NCBI GenBank assembly: GCA_964537825.1
Contig: CAZIDL010000004.1
Span: 1-64,000 of the forward strand
DNA length: 64,000 bases
Origin: CAZIDL01 sp964537825
Lineage (GTDB): Bacteria; Bacteroidota; Bacteroidia; Flavobacteriales_D; CAYVSK01
Reading direction: 5' to 3'
Each line of letters opens with the position of its first letter. The first letter of the stretch is position 1. The notes beneath the pieces were generated by a model, which had not been told where the DNA came from, did not search any database, and was given only the letters and a program-made list of their open reading frames with translations. The translations under genes and the position numbers were made by a program. Shown one piece after another: positions 16,541 through 25,159 of the stretch.

Positions 16541-18978
16541 CCATAGATCTTCGGAAAGCGCTCGGGATCGGCTTCGTGCATCACCCCGTAAACGGTATCG
16601 AAGATGTCCTCCCGGTTCGGCTTGGAGAAGTAATCGCCGTCCGTTGCATAAGCCGGGCGATGAGCATGGGAGCTCAAGCTGACCGGTTCGGAGTCCAGGT
16701 AGAAATAGCCGCCTTGTTGGGTGAGGACCTGCTCCATCATATAGGCTGTCGTTCCGCCAGGAACATCCTCATCGATAAAGGCCACGCGATTGGTCTTCTT
16801 GATGCTTTCAAGGATCATCTGCTCCCGGTCGAATGGAAGAAGCGTCCGTACGTCGATCAGCTCGACGGAGATCCCAAGCTCCTCAAGCTCTTCAGCCGCC
16901 TCCTGGCAAATGTTGAAGGTGGAGCCGTAAGAAACGATCGTAAGGTCCTCGCCTTCACGGACGACCTCTGGTACGCCGAGCGGTGTCCGGAATTCGCCCA
17001 GGTTCTCGGGGAGTAGTTCTTTATCGCGATAGGCGTTGAGCGGTTCCACGATGAGAGCCGGGTCATCGCCTGCAAGAAGGGTGTTGTAGAAACCTGCTGC
17101 ATGCGTCATGTTCCGGGGTACACAAACGTGCATACCGCGCATGGAGTGGATGAAGGATCCCATCAGCGACCCGGAGTGCCAGATCCCTTCGAGCCGGTGT
17201 CCTCGCGTACGAACGATCAGAGGAGCTTTTTGCTGGCCCTTGGTCCGATAACGAAGGGTGGCCAGGTCGTCGGTGATCGGTTGCAGGGCATAAAAGAGGT
17301 AATCGAGGTATTGGATCTCGGCGATCGGACGAAGCCCTCGCATGGCCAATCCGATCCCCTGGCCTACGATCGTGGCTTCGCGGATCCCCGTATCGGATAC
17401 GCGAAGTTCGCCGAACTCCGTCTGCATCCCTTCCAGCCCTTGGTTGACATCGCCCAGGTAACCGGAATCCTCTCCGAACACCATCGTCCGGGGGTCCTTT
17501 CGGAACATGGCCTTGAAGTTGTCCCGCAATACGATCCGGCCGTCCACTTCTTCACTGTTCGCCCCGTACTCCGGATCCACAGGGGCTACCTTGAGGGGAC
17601 TTTCATCGGATTCGGAATAAAGGTGGGAATTGAAGCGATCGTGGTTCTTTTCCCGTGCTTGCTCGTACCAGTCCTGCAGCTTCTTCTTGGCCTCGTTCTC
17701 GTCATGGCGGGCGTAGCGCAAGCCTTTACGTCCGGCCCGCAGGATGTCGGTGCGGATAGCGTCCTCTTTCCCTTCCAGATCTTCTTTCACGGAACGGATC
17801 GCTTCTCCGTTGTTGCTCGCGGATGCGGCTTCTTCCAAACGCTCGATGAGTTCTTTTTTCTCTTCCTCGATCTCGTTCCGTAGCGCTTTCCAGGCTGCTT
17901 TTTTCTCCTTTTTGACAAGCTGATCGGCCTCTTTCTCGATCGCATCGAGCTCTTCTTCATTTGCCAGTTCCTGACCGTCCTGCTCGTATTCCAGGATCCA
18001 TTCGCGGAACTTATTGATGCAGTCGAACTCCCGCATCCAATTCATACGTTCCTCGGACTTGTAGCGCTCGTGCGATCCGGATGTGGAATGGCCTTGCGGT
18101 TGGGTGAGCTCATCCACGTGGACGAGCACTGGAATGTGTTCTTCCCGGGCTATCCGCACAGCTTCTTCATAACCTTTGCAGAGCTCCGGGTAAGACCATC
18201 CATTGACCTTGATGATCCGGTAACCGTTCGTATCCTCACCTCGCTCGAAGCCTTTCACGACTTCAGAGATGTCCGCTTTGGTGGTCTGATATTTCTTCGG
18301 AACGCTGATCCCGTATCCGTCATCCCATATGGAAAGGACCATCGGGATCTCGAGGATCCCTGCTGCATTGAAGGTCTCCCAGAAGATCCCCTCTGCTGTG
18401 CTGGCATCACCGATCGTTCCAAAGGCCACTTCGTTGCCGTTCTCGGAGAAATTCCCGTTCTCCTTGAGCTCTTCCAGCTCCCGATAGACCTTCGATGCGA
18501 GCCCTAGTCCCAATAAGCGGGGCATTTGGACCGCTACAGGGGAGGCGTCCGCTGCTGAATTCTTGCTGGCCGTTAGGTCCTTCCAGGATCCGTCCGCTTC
18601 GAGAAAAGGGGTGGAGAAGTGAGCGGTCATCTGCCGCCCTGCGGAGCTGGGATCTGCCTCTATGTCCGGGTGTGCATAGAGTTGGGCAAAGAATTGCTGC
18701 GTGTTGAGCTGCCCCATCGCCATCATCATCGTCTGGTCCCGATAATAACCGGAGCGGATGTCCCCGTTCTGAAATTGTTTGGCAAGGGCGATCTGGGCCA
18801 ATTCCTTGCCATCCCCGAAGATCCCGAATTTGGCCTTGCCGGTTAGCACTTCCTTCCTGCCGGTAAGCGAAGCTTTTCGGCTGATGTGGGCGAGCTTGTA
18901 ATCTTCGAGGACCTCTTCTTTGAAGTCCTCAAAGGTCATTTCCGCTTGCTTTTCCGCGGTCGGTCCATCCTTGTCCAT
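16537..18978 (-). CDS. Fused 2-oxoacid dehydrogenase E1 component (alpha + beta subunits)
   Basis: 813 aa, thiamine-diphosphate-dependent E1 that decarboxylates a branched-chain or related 2-oxoacid and passes the acyl group to the E2 lipoyl domain. Alpha half: residues 1-320, with the TPP motif GDASTAEGIFWETFNAAG (190-207). Beta half: about 481-813, with VFGEDSGYLGDVNQGL, IREATIVGQGIGLAMRG, IAEIQYLDYLFYAL and VPGGTTAYM. Between them lies a charged, helical linker (about 330-450, full of E and K) that makes the protein longer than most Bacteroidota fusions. No E2 or E3 gene is in the window. A promoter-like TATCTTAG lies on the minus strand at 19006-19013. Confidence 0.88.
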   Translation of the reverse strand: MDKDGPTAEKQAEMTFEDFKEEVLEDYKLAHISRKASLTGRKEVLTGKAKFGIFGDGKELAQIALAKQFQNGDIRSGYYRDQTMMMAMGQLNTQQFFAQLYAHPDIEADPSSAGRQMTAHFSTPFLEADGSWKDLTASKNSAADASPVAVQMPRLLGLGLASKVYRELEELKENGNFSENGNEVAFGTIGDASTAEGIFWETFNAAGILEIPMVLSIWDDGYGISVPKKYQTTKADISEVVKGFERGEDTNGYRIIKVNGWSYPELCKGYEEAVRIAREEHIPVLVHVDELTQPQGHSTSGSHERYKSEERMNWMREFDCINKFREWILEYEQDGQELANEEELDAIEKEADQLVKKEKKAAWKALRNEIEEEKKELIERLEEAASASNNGEAIRSVKEDLEGKEDAIRTDILRAGRKGLRYARHDENEAKKKLQDWYEQAREKNHDRFNSHLYSESDESPLKVAPVDPEYGANSEEVDGRIVLRDNFKAMFRKDPRTMVFGEDSGYLGDVNQGLEGMQTEFGELRVSDTGIREATIVGQGIGLAMRGLRPIAEIQYLDYLFYALQPITDDLATLRYRTKGQQKAPLIVRTRGHRLEGIWHSGSLMGSFIHSMRGMHVCVPRNMTHAAGFYNTLLAGDDPALIVEPLNAYRDKELLPENLGEFRTPLGVPEVVREGEDLTIVSYGSTFNICQEAAEELEELGISVELIDVRTLLPFDREQMILESIKKTNRVAFIDEDVPGGTTAYMMEQVLTQQGGYFYLDSEPVSLSSHAHRPAYATDGDYFSKPNREDIFDTVYGVMHEADPERFPKIYG

Positions 18979-19126
18979 ACCTTCTGGCTTGCCGTTTTCA
19001 GCCCCCTAAGATAATAAAATGGGCGCTTTGTAGAGGAGGCTTCGACCCGGGAAGCTCCGTATTATCCGTTGTATCTGTGATCTGTGATCGATAGGAAGGA
19101 AGGGAGTACCTCTTCTCAACCCCTCC

Positions 19127-19134
19127 TATATTTG
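19127..19134 (+). promoter_or_regulatory. TATATTTG, Bacteroidota -7 promoter element (trmH)
   Basis: Exact match to TAnnTTTG, ending 6 bp before ATG 19141. Transcription would begin at or near the ATG, which supports 19141 over the earlier in-frame GTG at 19084. No clear TTG at -33. Confidence 0.6.
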
Positions 19135-19140
19135 CTCACC

Positions 19141-19812
19141 ATGTCCACCCAAAAAGCACCGAGCCCGGAAGAACAGGTCCGCTTTTTTGCTCCCTACGTA
19201 TCGGAACACAAGCGTTCCCTTATCGAAAGGGTGCTCGACCAACGCACGCGTCATATGACGGTGGCTCTGGAAGATATCTATCAGTCGCAGAATGCGAGCG
19301 CTGTCCTTCGTTCCTGTGATTGTTTTGGAGTTCAGGATGTGCACGTCATCGAGGACCGGAATGATTATACCCTCAACAAGGATGTGACCCTGGGCTCCCA
19401 GAAGTGGCTCGATCTTCATCGGTACAAGCGCTACGAGCAGAACAGTTCAGCTTGCATCCAGGACCTTCGGGAACGAGGGTACCGGATCGTGGCAACTACC
19501 GTAGAAGAGCCGGATCACGATCCGGAAAGCTTACCGGTGGAGGAACCCTTTTGCCTCTTTTTCGGGACCGAGTTCCACGGGCTATCGGATACCGTTCTTC
19601 AGGAAGCTGATGAACGCTTGGTCATCCCTATGCATGGTTTCACCCAGAGTTTCAATATCTCCGCTTCCGCAGCGATCCTCCTCTATCGGCTAGGGCATCG
19701 CATGAGAAGCTCGGACGTGGATAAAGGACTGGATGAGGCAGAGAAGGATGAGCTTCGCTTGAAGTGGTACCGAAAGATCCGCCCGAAGGTGGTCCCTCCT
19801 TGGGAAGGATGA
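19141..19812 (+). CDS. trmH: SpoU/TrmH-family tRNA or rRNA 2'-O-methyltransferase
   Basis: 223 aa SPOUT-class enzyme, most like tRNA (guanosine-18-2'-O)-methyltransferase. Motif 1 is ALEDIYQSQNASAVLRSCDCFG (Asn and Arg of the N-A-x-x-R pattern), motif 2 is LFFGTEFHGLSD, and motif 3 is VIPMHGFTQSFNISASAAILLY. The C-terminal helical extension ending KWYRKIRPKVVPPWEG is as in TrmH of related organisms. The start at 19141 is chosen because a TATATTTG element lies directly upstream and homologues begin near here. It is transcribed alone; the next plus-strand gene has its own promoter-like site. Confidence 0.88.
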   Translation: MSTQKAPSPEEQVRFFAPYVSEHKRSLIERVLDQRTRHMTVALEDIYQSQNASAVLRSCDCFGVQDVHVIEDRNDYTLNKDVTLGSQKWLDLHRYKRYEQNSSACIQDLRERGYRIVATTVEEPDHDPESLPVEEPFCLFFGTEFHGLSDTVLQEADERLVIPMHGFTQSFNISASAAILLYRLGHRMRSSDVDKGLDEAEKDELRLKWYRKIRPKVVPPWEG

Positions 19813-19866
19813 AAAAGGCTGTGCAATGGATCCTCGCTTTCTCGACATTTGCAAGAAATCGATCTA

Positions 19867-20133
19867 ATGGAACTTGGAGAAAAAGAAAAAGCACTTCTGG
19901 AGCGGGTCTATAAGGACGATCCTGGAGGAAGGGAACCCCGTTTTACCGCTTGCCAATACCTCGAGGCTGCTGGCCATCACCCGACGGAGGAAGAGGAGAT
20001 GGTGATCGCTCACGAGCTGAAGGACAAAGGGTTGGCAACGGTGAAAGCGACCGAAGACCGAGGGCACGGGCGCTATTTGATCGCCCTTACCGCACAAGGA
20101 GAGGAGTTGGCTGAGAAGCACATGAAATCCTGA
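19867..20133 (+). CDS. Small hypothetical protein, possibly winged-helix
   Basis: 88 aa from ATG 19867, preceded by a promoter-like GACATTTG at 19844-19851 (one mismatch to TAnnTTTG). The sequence MELGEKEKALLERVYKDD starts with a helix, and the rest reads helix-turn-helix then a GRYLIALTAQGEELAEKH end. The closing LTAQGEELAEKH resembles the end of wing-containing transcriptional-regulator domains, but no DNA-binding residue set is certain. No signal peptide or membrane helix. Not recognised as a named family. Confidence 0.6.
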   Translation: MELGEKEKALLERVYKDDPGGREPRFTACQYLEAAGHHPTEEEEMVIAHELKDKGLATVKATEDRGHGRYLIALTAQGEELAEKHMKS

Positions 20134-20142
20134 TCATCGAGA

Positions 20143-20175
20143 GAAAAAAGAGGTTCAGGAACCTAAGAGAACCTC
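20143..20175 (-). terminator. Intrinsic terminator of tRNA-Leu
   Basis: On the minus strand GAGGTTC, a 12-nt loop and GAACCTC (stem arms at plus 20169-20175 and 20150-20156) are followed directly by TTTTTTCTC. It lies 82 bp downstream of the tRNA 3' end and points the right way. It may also stall the convergent transcript of the small gene ending at 20133, but there is no U-tract on that side. Confidence 0.65.
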
Positions 20176-20180
20176 CTTCT

Positions 20181-20215
20181 GGATCTGGAGTTTGAGCTTT
20201 GGGCTTTGGGATCTC
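20181..20215 (-). repeat. Dispersed CCCAAAG/CAAAGCTCAAA repeat, copy 1
   Basis: Read on the minus strand it contains GATCCCAAAG followed by CAAAGCTCAAA. The same two words occur at 34771-34787 on the plus strand. It lies between the tRNA terminator and the tRNA-Leu gene. Confidence 0.45.
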
Positions 20216-20257
20216 GCCCTTCACCCCTCCATCTTGTTCGTATGTCCCCATTCCCAG

Positions 20258-20339
20258 TGCCGGAGGTGGGATTCGAACCCACACGCCCGAAGGCACACGT
20301 CCCTGAAACGTGCGCGTCTACCAGTTCCGCCACTCCGGC
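20258..20339 (-). tRNA. tRNA-Leu (anticodon CAG)
   Basis: 82 nt class II tRNA. The acceptor stem is GCCGGAG paired with CTCCGGC, discriminator A. The D-arm is GGCGGAACTGGTAGACG, the anticodon arm CACGT-TTCAGGG-ACGTG gives CAG, there is a long variable arm TGCCTTCGGGCGT, and the T-arm is GTGGGTTCGAATCCCAC. The 3' CCA is not encoded. It is transcribed alone toward an intrinsic terminator at 20143-20175. Confidence 0.97.
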
Positions 20340-20471
20340 TTTGCTGGGGTGCAAAGTAAAGGAAGTATGCCGAGTTTTTCATATCAAGTCCCCATATTGA
20401 ACCGGAAAGGGGTAATTTGGTCAGCCCTTTCTTGAATAAGGCGCTTTCCTGTCCTTTTAAGGAGTAGAAGA

Positions 20472-21293
20472 ATGGAACGATATCGCACGGTCACAGCTTC
20501 GATCCTCCTTATCATTGGCCTGATGATGGGAACTTCCTGTTCGGACTCTTCCTATAAGCCTGAGGGCCATCACGCTCCCCCTTTACTGATCGCTCATCGG
20601 GGGGCATCAGAGCTTGCTCCGGAGAATACGATCCCTGCTGTTGAGAAAGCATGGGAGCTAGGAGCGGATGCAGTGGAGGTGGATGTTCGGCTCACCAAAG
20701 ATGACCGTATCGTGGCGATCCATGACCGAAGTACGGGCCGCACGAGCAACAGAAAGATGATGGTCCGGAAAACGACCTATGACCGGTTAGCAGAACTTGA
20801 TGCCGGTGCTTGGTTCGATCCCCGCTTCGAGGGAACGAGGATCCCGCTTTTGAGCGAGGTGATGGACCACGTTCCGGCTGATAAAGAACTCGTTATCGAG
20901 ATCAAATCCGAACCCCGAACGGTAGAACTTTTTGAGGCGATGCTGGATGATCGGAGGGCGATCCCGGCTTTTTCCATCATTTCTTTCGATGCAGAGGTGG
21001 TTAAAGAAGCCAAAGATCGCTTCCCCGAGATCCCGGTTTATTGGGTGATCAGGCGGGCAGGGAACCTCGGCCAAAAGCTGAACCGGGCAAAACGAATGGG
21101 TATCAATGGACTGAATATCGATCATCTGAATTTTTCGAACGGAAAGCGCGTGGAGCGTATTCGGGATAAAGGGCTCCATGTTCTTTGTTGGACGGTCAAC
21201 GATACAGCACGGGCAAAGAAGCTCCACGATATGGGAGTGGAAGGGTTAACGACGGACCGTCCCCAAAAGATCCGGGAAGCACTAGGGCTATAA
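20472..21293 (+). CDS. Glycerophosphodiester phosphodiesterase, lipoprotein
   Basis: 273 aa. It hydrolyses glycerophosphodiesters to glycerol-3-phosphate and an alcohol. The N-terminus is a hydrophobic signal ending MMGTSCSDS, a plausible lipobox with acylated Cys near residue 19, so it is a membrane-anchored periplasmic or surface enzyme. The catalytic core has LIAHRGASELAPENT (first His and Arg), DAVEVDVRLTKD (Glu, Asp), the second His in VAIHDRSTGRTSN, and ELVIEIKSE. The C-terminus reads VLCWTVNDTARAKKLHDMGVEGLTTDRP, typical of the family. Divergent from the tRNA; a TAATTTG sequence at 20432-20438 could be its promoter. Confidence 0.93.
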   Translation: MERYRTVTASILLIIGLMMGTSCSDSSYKPEGHHAPPLLIAHRGASELAPENTIPAVEKAWELGADAVEVDVRLTKDDRIVAIHDRSTGRTSNRKMMVRKTTYDRLAELDAGAWFDPRFEGTRIPLLSEVMDHVPADKELVIEIKSEPRTVELFEAMLDDRRAIPAFSIISFDAEVVKEAKDRFPEIPVYWVIRRAGNLGQKLNRAKRMGINGLNIDHLNFSNGKRVERIRDKGLHVLCWTVNDTARAKKLHDMGVEGLTTDRPQKIREALGL

Positions 21294-21348
21294 GGAGTTC
21301 GCTAACTTCGGTCACAGGAGGGATAGGGATAAGCTCCGGGAGATCCTT

Positions 21349-21356
21349 TATCTTCG
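21349..21356 (+). promoter_or_regulatory. TATCTTCG, -7-like element upstream of the secreted protease
   Basis: TAnnTTCG, 22 bp before ATG 21379. A second match, TAACTTCG, lies at 21303-21310. Confidence 0.4.
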
Positions 21357-21378
21357 AGAGGAACCATTTTAAGATCGA

Positions 21379-24300
21379 ATGCGAAAGCTCTCCTTTCTTT
21401 TCCTCCTCACGTTTTTCACACCTATCCTCCTCAGTGCTCAAAAAGGGCCGCTCAAGGTGGCCGATGAGAAAGAGCTCGATATCTCGACCGCTCATCCCTA
21501 TAATCCGCAGGGGGAGGAGGGGGTCGTTTTCGAGAAACGTTTCGCTCGAAAGAACGCTTCCTATATCAAGTTCCGTTTTGAGAATTTTCAGCTCGAAGGG
21601 GACGATCATTTGGAAGTGCTGAGCCCCGAGACCGGCCAGCGTTTTCTATACGCTGGAGGAGGGAAGATCATCGATAAGCAAGGGAACACGATCAGCGATT
21701 TCTGGTCCCTGATGATCCGTGATGACGAAGCTGTTGTACGCCTGCATAGCGATGGACCGGCTTCCTCTTATGGTTTCGATATCTCGAAAGTGGCTTACGG
21801 GTATCCCCAGGACTCGATCGAGTCCATCGTTTACGAGTCGGTCTGCGGAACGGATGACAAACAGGACCTCGAGTGCCACAGCAGCACCACCATGTTCAGC
21901 AAGGCTCAGGCGGTCTGCAGGCTTTATATCAATGGGAGCGGGCTTTGTACCGGTTGGTTGTTGGGCGATCAGGGTCACGTGATGACCAACAATCACTGCA
22001 TCAGTACCAGTTCGGATGCGCAGAACACGGAATTTCAGTTCAATTACAGGAACCAGAACTGCGGGAGCGGTCCCACGACCAGTATGGACGTGGTGTCCAA
22101 CAGTTCTACGCTGATCTGTACCGATGCGGACCTCGACTATACCTTGCTCCAACTTCCGACCAATCCGACCAGTACTTACGGTTATCTGAGCTTCCGGAAC
22201 CCTGGCCCGCTGACCGGCGAGCGGATCTATATTCCGCAGCATCCCAACGGAGATCCGAAAAAGATCTCCGTGAACGATGACAATTCGAGCACTGGTTATG
22301 GAAAGATCCAGAACGCGAGTGGAACGAACGGGGCCGGCCTTCCGACCAAGGTTGAATACTATACCGACACGGACGGAGGGAGTTCAGGATCCCCGGTGAT
22401 CGCTTACAACGACCACAACGTAGTCGCCCTTCACAACACCGGAGGTTGTTTGAACGGGGGGAACCGGACGGACAGCATCCTATCGGACATGGGGAGTTGC
22501 CTTCCCTCTGGTGCGATCGATACCGTGGTGATCGCAAGGTTCAGTTCGGGCGCTTATAAGAGTTGCGATGGCACCGTTAGTTTGACCGATCGCTCGCTCA
22601 ATTCGGACAGCCTGGTTTGGTATTTCGGAGATGGGGATACCTCCCATGCTACGAACCCCGTCCATACCTATTCCGGAACCGGTACCTATACCATCCAGCA
22701 AAAGGCTTATAGAAGCCAGGGTGGGGTGGATTCCATGAGCAAGGACGTGTTGGTGGAACAGGTGAGCGCGCCTTCCACGACGAATGATACCATCTGTTCG
22801 GGGGGAGTGGCCACCTTGAAAGCGAGTGGAAGCGGGGGAGATATCCTTTGGTATGATGACACCAGCGCTTCACCCATCGATACGGGGACCAGCTTTAAAA
22901 CCGGTGCGATCCCTGTCGATTCCACGTTCTATGTTCGGCAGAACGAAGGGGGGATCAGTGATCAAAAGGTCGGGCCTGTCGATAACAGCTTCCATTCGGG
23001 TAAGTACTTCACGGCCAACGACAATTGGGGTTGTGTCTTCGATGTGAAAAAACCGATGGTCCTCGAAAGCGTCAAGGTGTTCTCGGATCTTGCCGCGAAC
23101 CGTACGATCGAGCTCGTTCACAATAACTCGGTCGTCAAATCCATTACCACTTTTATTCCGAGCGGAAAGAGCAGGGTCGACCTGAACTTCAACATACCGG
23201 TCGGAAGCGGTTATCTCTTAAAGGTCACCGGTTCCACGGTCAACCTTTACCGGAACGATGGTGGGGCGAATTATCCTTATGAGGTGCCCGGGTTGGTGAG
23301 CATTACCGGGAACAACACTGGATCCGCTCCGGATTATTACTACTATTTCTACGATTGGGAGGTCCATGAGCAGCGCTGCAAAAGCGCTTATGAGCCTGTT
23401 CAGGCCGTGATCGACAGCAATCTGATCGACGCCGTCGATGTGACCGACGTTCAGACATGCGATGGGAGCGATGGGGAGCTCACCGTTCAGGCTTCGAACG
23501 GGAATACGCCCTATGAATTCGCGCTCGATGGAGGCAGTTTCCAGACCAGCAATAGCTTTTCCGGCCTGGCCCCGGACAATTACGATGTCATCGTGATGGA
23601 TTCTACGGGCTGTGATGACACGAGTTCAGTCGTCGTGGATCCCTTGCCCTCACCGGTTATCGATAGCATCGATACGACCGCCATCAGTTCCTGTGGGGCC
23701 GGAGATGGCGGATTTCAGGTGAATGCCTCTTCGGGGAATCCGCCTTACGAATACAGCAAGGACAGTGGGAACACGTTCCAGAACACAAATGGTTTCAGTG
23801 GATTGAGCTCCGGGACCTATCAGGTCGTGGTGAAGGATGATAGTGGATGCACCGCCTCCGGTAGCGTGGGACTGGCTGCTCCCTCACAGCCTTGGATCGA
23901 TAGTGTTTCGGTCACCAATGTTTCCTGCTATGGGGACAGCAACGGGGTCATCGATGTACATGCTTCCAATGCGAACGAATACAGCATCGATGACGGGGTG
24001 AATTATCAGAACGGGCAGCTCTTTACCGATCTTGCTCCGGGCAATTATTCCATCAAAGTTCGGAACAGTACCAGCTGTAAGGATTCCCTTCAGGTTACAG
24101 TGGATGAGCCTCCGATGCTTTCACTGAACGGAGGAAGCTCTCCCGATAGCGCTGGATCGTGTGAAGGATCCGCATGGGTGGACATCTCTGGAGGTACGCC
24201 CAACTATGATATCCAGTGGGATGTTCAGGGTGCAGCGAACAACGATTCCCTCGATAGCCTGTGCTCTGGTACCTATACGGTCGTTGTCACGGATTCGAAC

Positions 24301-24618
24301 GGTTGCAAGGACAGCATCGATGTCGAGGTCGGAAGGCTCTCTGGTATAGCGGACCGCTCTTCCGACCATTCCTGGAAGTTGCATCCCGTTCCTGCAACGG
24401 ACAGGGTGACCCTGGAAAGTCCGACTGGCAGTAAAGGAAAGGCTGCTACCATCACCTTCTTCAACATGCTCGGAAAGAAGGTCTTTGAAGAACGCCTGGA
24501 ATTGGATCAGGGAAGTCACGTGCTCGATCTGAAAGGATTGGCCGAAGGGGTCTATATCCTTGATATAAGGACCCAGAGCGGTCGTCATCAGTACAAGCTG
24601 CCTCTTACGAGACGATAA
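21379..24618 (+). CDS. T9SS-exported trypsin-like serine protease with PKD, Ig-like and SprB repeats
   Basis: 1079 aa multidomain secreted protein. Signal peptide 1-20 (ending LLSAQ). Protease domain about 160-380 with catalytic His206 (VMTNNHCIS), Asp253 (ADLDYTLLQL) and Ser336 (GGSSGSP); the many cysteines and layout recall lysyl endopeptidase-type enzymes. Next a PKD domain (WYFGDGDTSHATNPVHTYSG, 414-433), an Ig-like segment from about 468 (TICSGGVATLKASG), and from about 685 a series of SprB-type repeats (NGNTPYEFALDGGSF; LAPGNYSIKVRNSTSC). The last 75 residues are a type IX sorting domain (HPVPATDRVTLES; NMLGKKVFEE; GVYILDIRTQSG). It should be cleaved and attached to, or released from, the cell surface. 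Confidence 0.93.
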   Translation: MRKLSFLFLLTFFTPILLSAQKGPLKVADEKELDISTAHPYNPQGEEGVVFEKRFARKNASYIKFRFENFQLEGDDHLEVLSPETGQRFLYAGGGKIIDKQGNTISDFWSLMIRDDEAVVRLHSDGPASSYGFDISKVAYGYPQDSIESIVYESVCGTDDKQDLECHSSTTMFSKAQAVCRLYINGSGLCTGWLLGDQGHVMTNNHCISTSSDAQNTEFQFNYRNQNCGSGPTTSMDVVSNSSTLICTDADLDYTLLQLPTNPTSTYGYLSFRNPGPLTGERIYIPQHPNGDPKKISVNDDNSSTGYGKIQNASGTNGAGLPTKVEYYTDTDGGSSGSPVIAYNDHNVVALHNTGGCLNGGNRTDSILSDMGSCLPSGAIDTVVIARFSSGAYKSCDGTVSLTDRSLNSDSLVWYFGDGDTSHATNPVHTYSGTGTYTIQQKAYRSQGGVDSMSKDVLVEQVSAPSTTNDTICSGGVATLKASGSGGDILWYDDTSASPIDTGTSFKTGAIPVDSTFYVRQNEGGISDQKVGPVDNSFHSGKYFTANDNWGCVFDVKKPMVLESVKVFSDLAANRTIELVHNNSVVKSITTFIPSGKSRVDLNFNIPVGSGYLLKVTGSTVNLYRNDGGANYPYEVPGLVSITGNNTGSAPDYYYYFYDWEVHEQRCKSAYEPVQAVIDSNLIDAVDVTDVQTCDGSDGELTVQASNGNTPYEFALDGGSFQTSNSFSGLAPDNYDVIVMDSTGCDDTSSVVVDPLPSPVIDSIDTTAISSCGAGDGGFQVNASSGNPPYEYSKDSGNTFQNTNGFSGLSSGTYQVVVKDDSGCTASGSVGLAAPSQPWIDSVSVTNVSCYGDSNGVIDVHASNANEYSIDDGVNYQNGQLFTDLAPGNYSIKVRNSTSCKDSLQVTVDEPPMLSLNGGSSPDSAGSCEGSAWVDISGGTPNYDIQWDVQGAANNDSLDSLCSGTYTVVVTDSNGCKDSIDVEVGRLSGIADRSSDHSWKLHPVPATDRVTLESPTGSKGKAATITFFNMLGKKVFEERLELDQGSHVLDLKGLAEGVYILDIRTQSGRHQYKLPLTRR

Positions 24619-25085
24619 TGTCCAAAGCTTCCTTCCGGGCCGTGCTGTTCGCTTTTCTTGCTTTTCCCTTGCTCATGGGAACGTGTGATGAAGACCGAAA
24701 GGCTGAAGGAAAGACGGTCGACTCAGAAGAAAAGCAGCAGGGAGCAAAGATCGGAAGGGGACAATGGGAACTTCGATCGATGAAGAAGGAAGGGGAACGA
24801 TCGACCTTTGACCATTCCTACCGATTGCGGATCAAGAACGACAGTGCGATCGGGCTCACGCTCAAGGTCAACGATTGCTATGGGTCCTATAAGGTCCTTA
24901 GGCCCGGAAAGATCCGGGTGGGGCCACTGAGCTGCACCGAAATGTGTTGCGATCCTGAACCTGCAAAGGAACTTGCCCGGCAGCTCAGCAAGGTCGACCG
25001 CTACGAACGTAGCGAAAAGGAGCTCCTCCTTCTGGGTGATGGTCTGAAGATCCGTGGTGTACCGGTAAAAGAGACTGAACGTTGA
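24618..25085 (+). CDS. META-domain-like lipoprotein or secreted protein
   Basis: 155 aa. The N-terminal signal ends LLMGTCDEDRKAE, where the Cys could be acylated although the residue before it (Thr) is not the ideal Gly/Ala/Ser. After a charged linker it reads GQWELRSM, LTLKVNDCYGSYKVL, IRVGPLSCTEMCCDPEPAKELARQL and KELLLLGDGLKIRGV. That order matches HslJ/META-domain proteins, which are small envelope proteins of uncertain function. Its ATG begins at the last base of the protease stop codon (TAATG), so the two are coupled. A partner or inhibitor role toward the protease is only a guess. Confidence 0.6.
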   Translation: MSKASFRAVLFAFLAFPLLMGTCDEDRKAEGKTVDSEEKQQGAKIGRGQWELRSMKKEGERSTFDHSYRLRIKNDSAIGLTLKVNDCYGSYKVLRPGKIRVGPLSCTEMCCDPEPAKELARQLSKVDRYERSEKELLLLGDGLKIRGVPVKETER

Positions 25086-25144
25086 TCGTGGTGGGATCCT
25101 TTTGCAGAGCTCTCAGAACCTTCGCTTTTCCCGTCGCATTCTTC

Positions 25145-25152
25145 TAAATTCG
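25145..25152 (+). promoter_or_regulatory. TAAATTCG, -7-like element
   Basis: TAnnTTCG, 7 bp before ATG 25160. It has the same short spacing to its start codon as the exact TAnnTTTG sites at 19127 and 39558. Confidence 0.45.
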
Positions 25153-25159
25153 CTCGCTC

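Noticed and set aside
17101..17883. 260-aa open frame antisense to the E1 gene
   Set aside because: The sense strand has clear E1 motifs throughout; the antisense frame has no recognisable domain.
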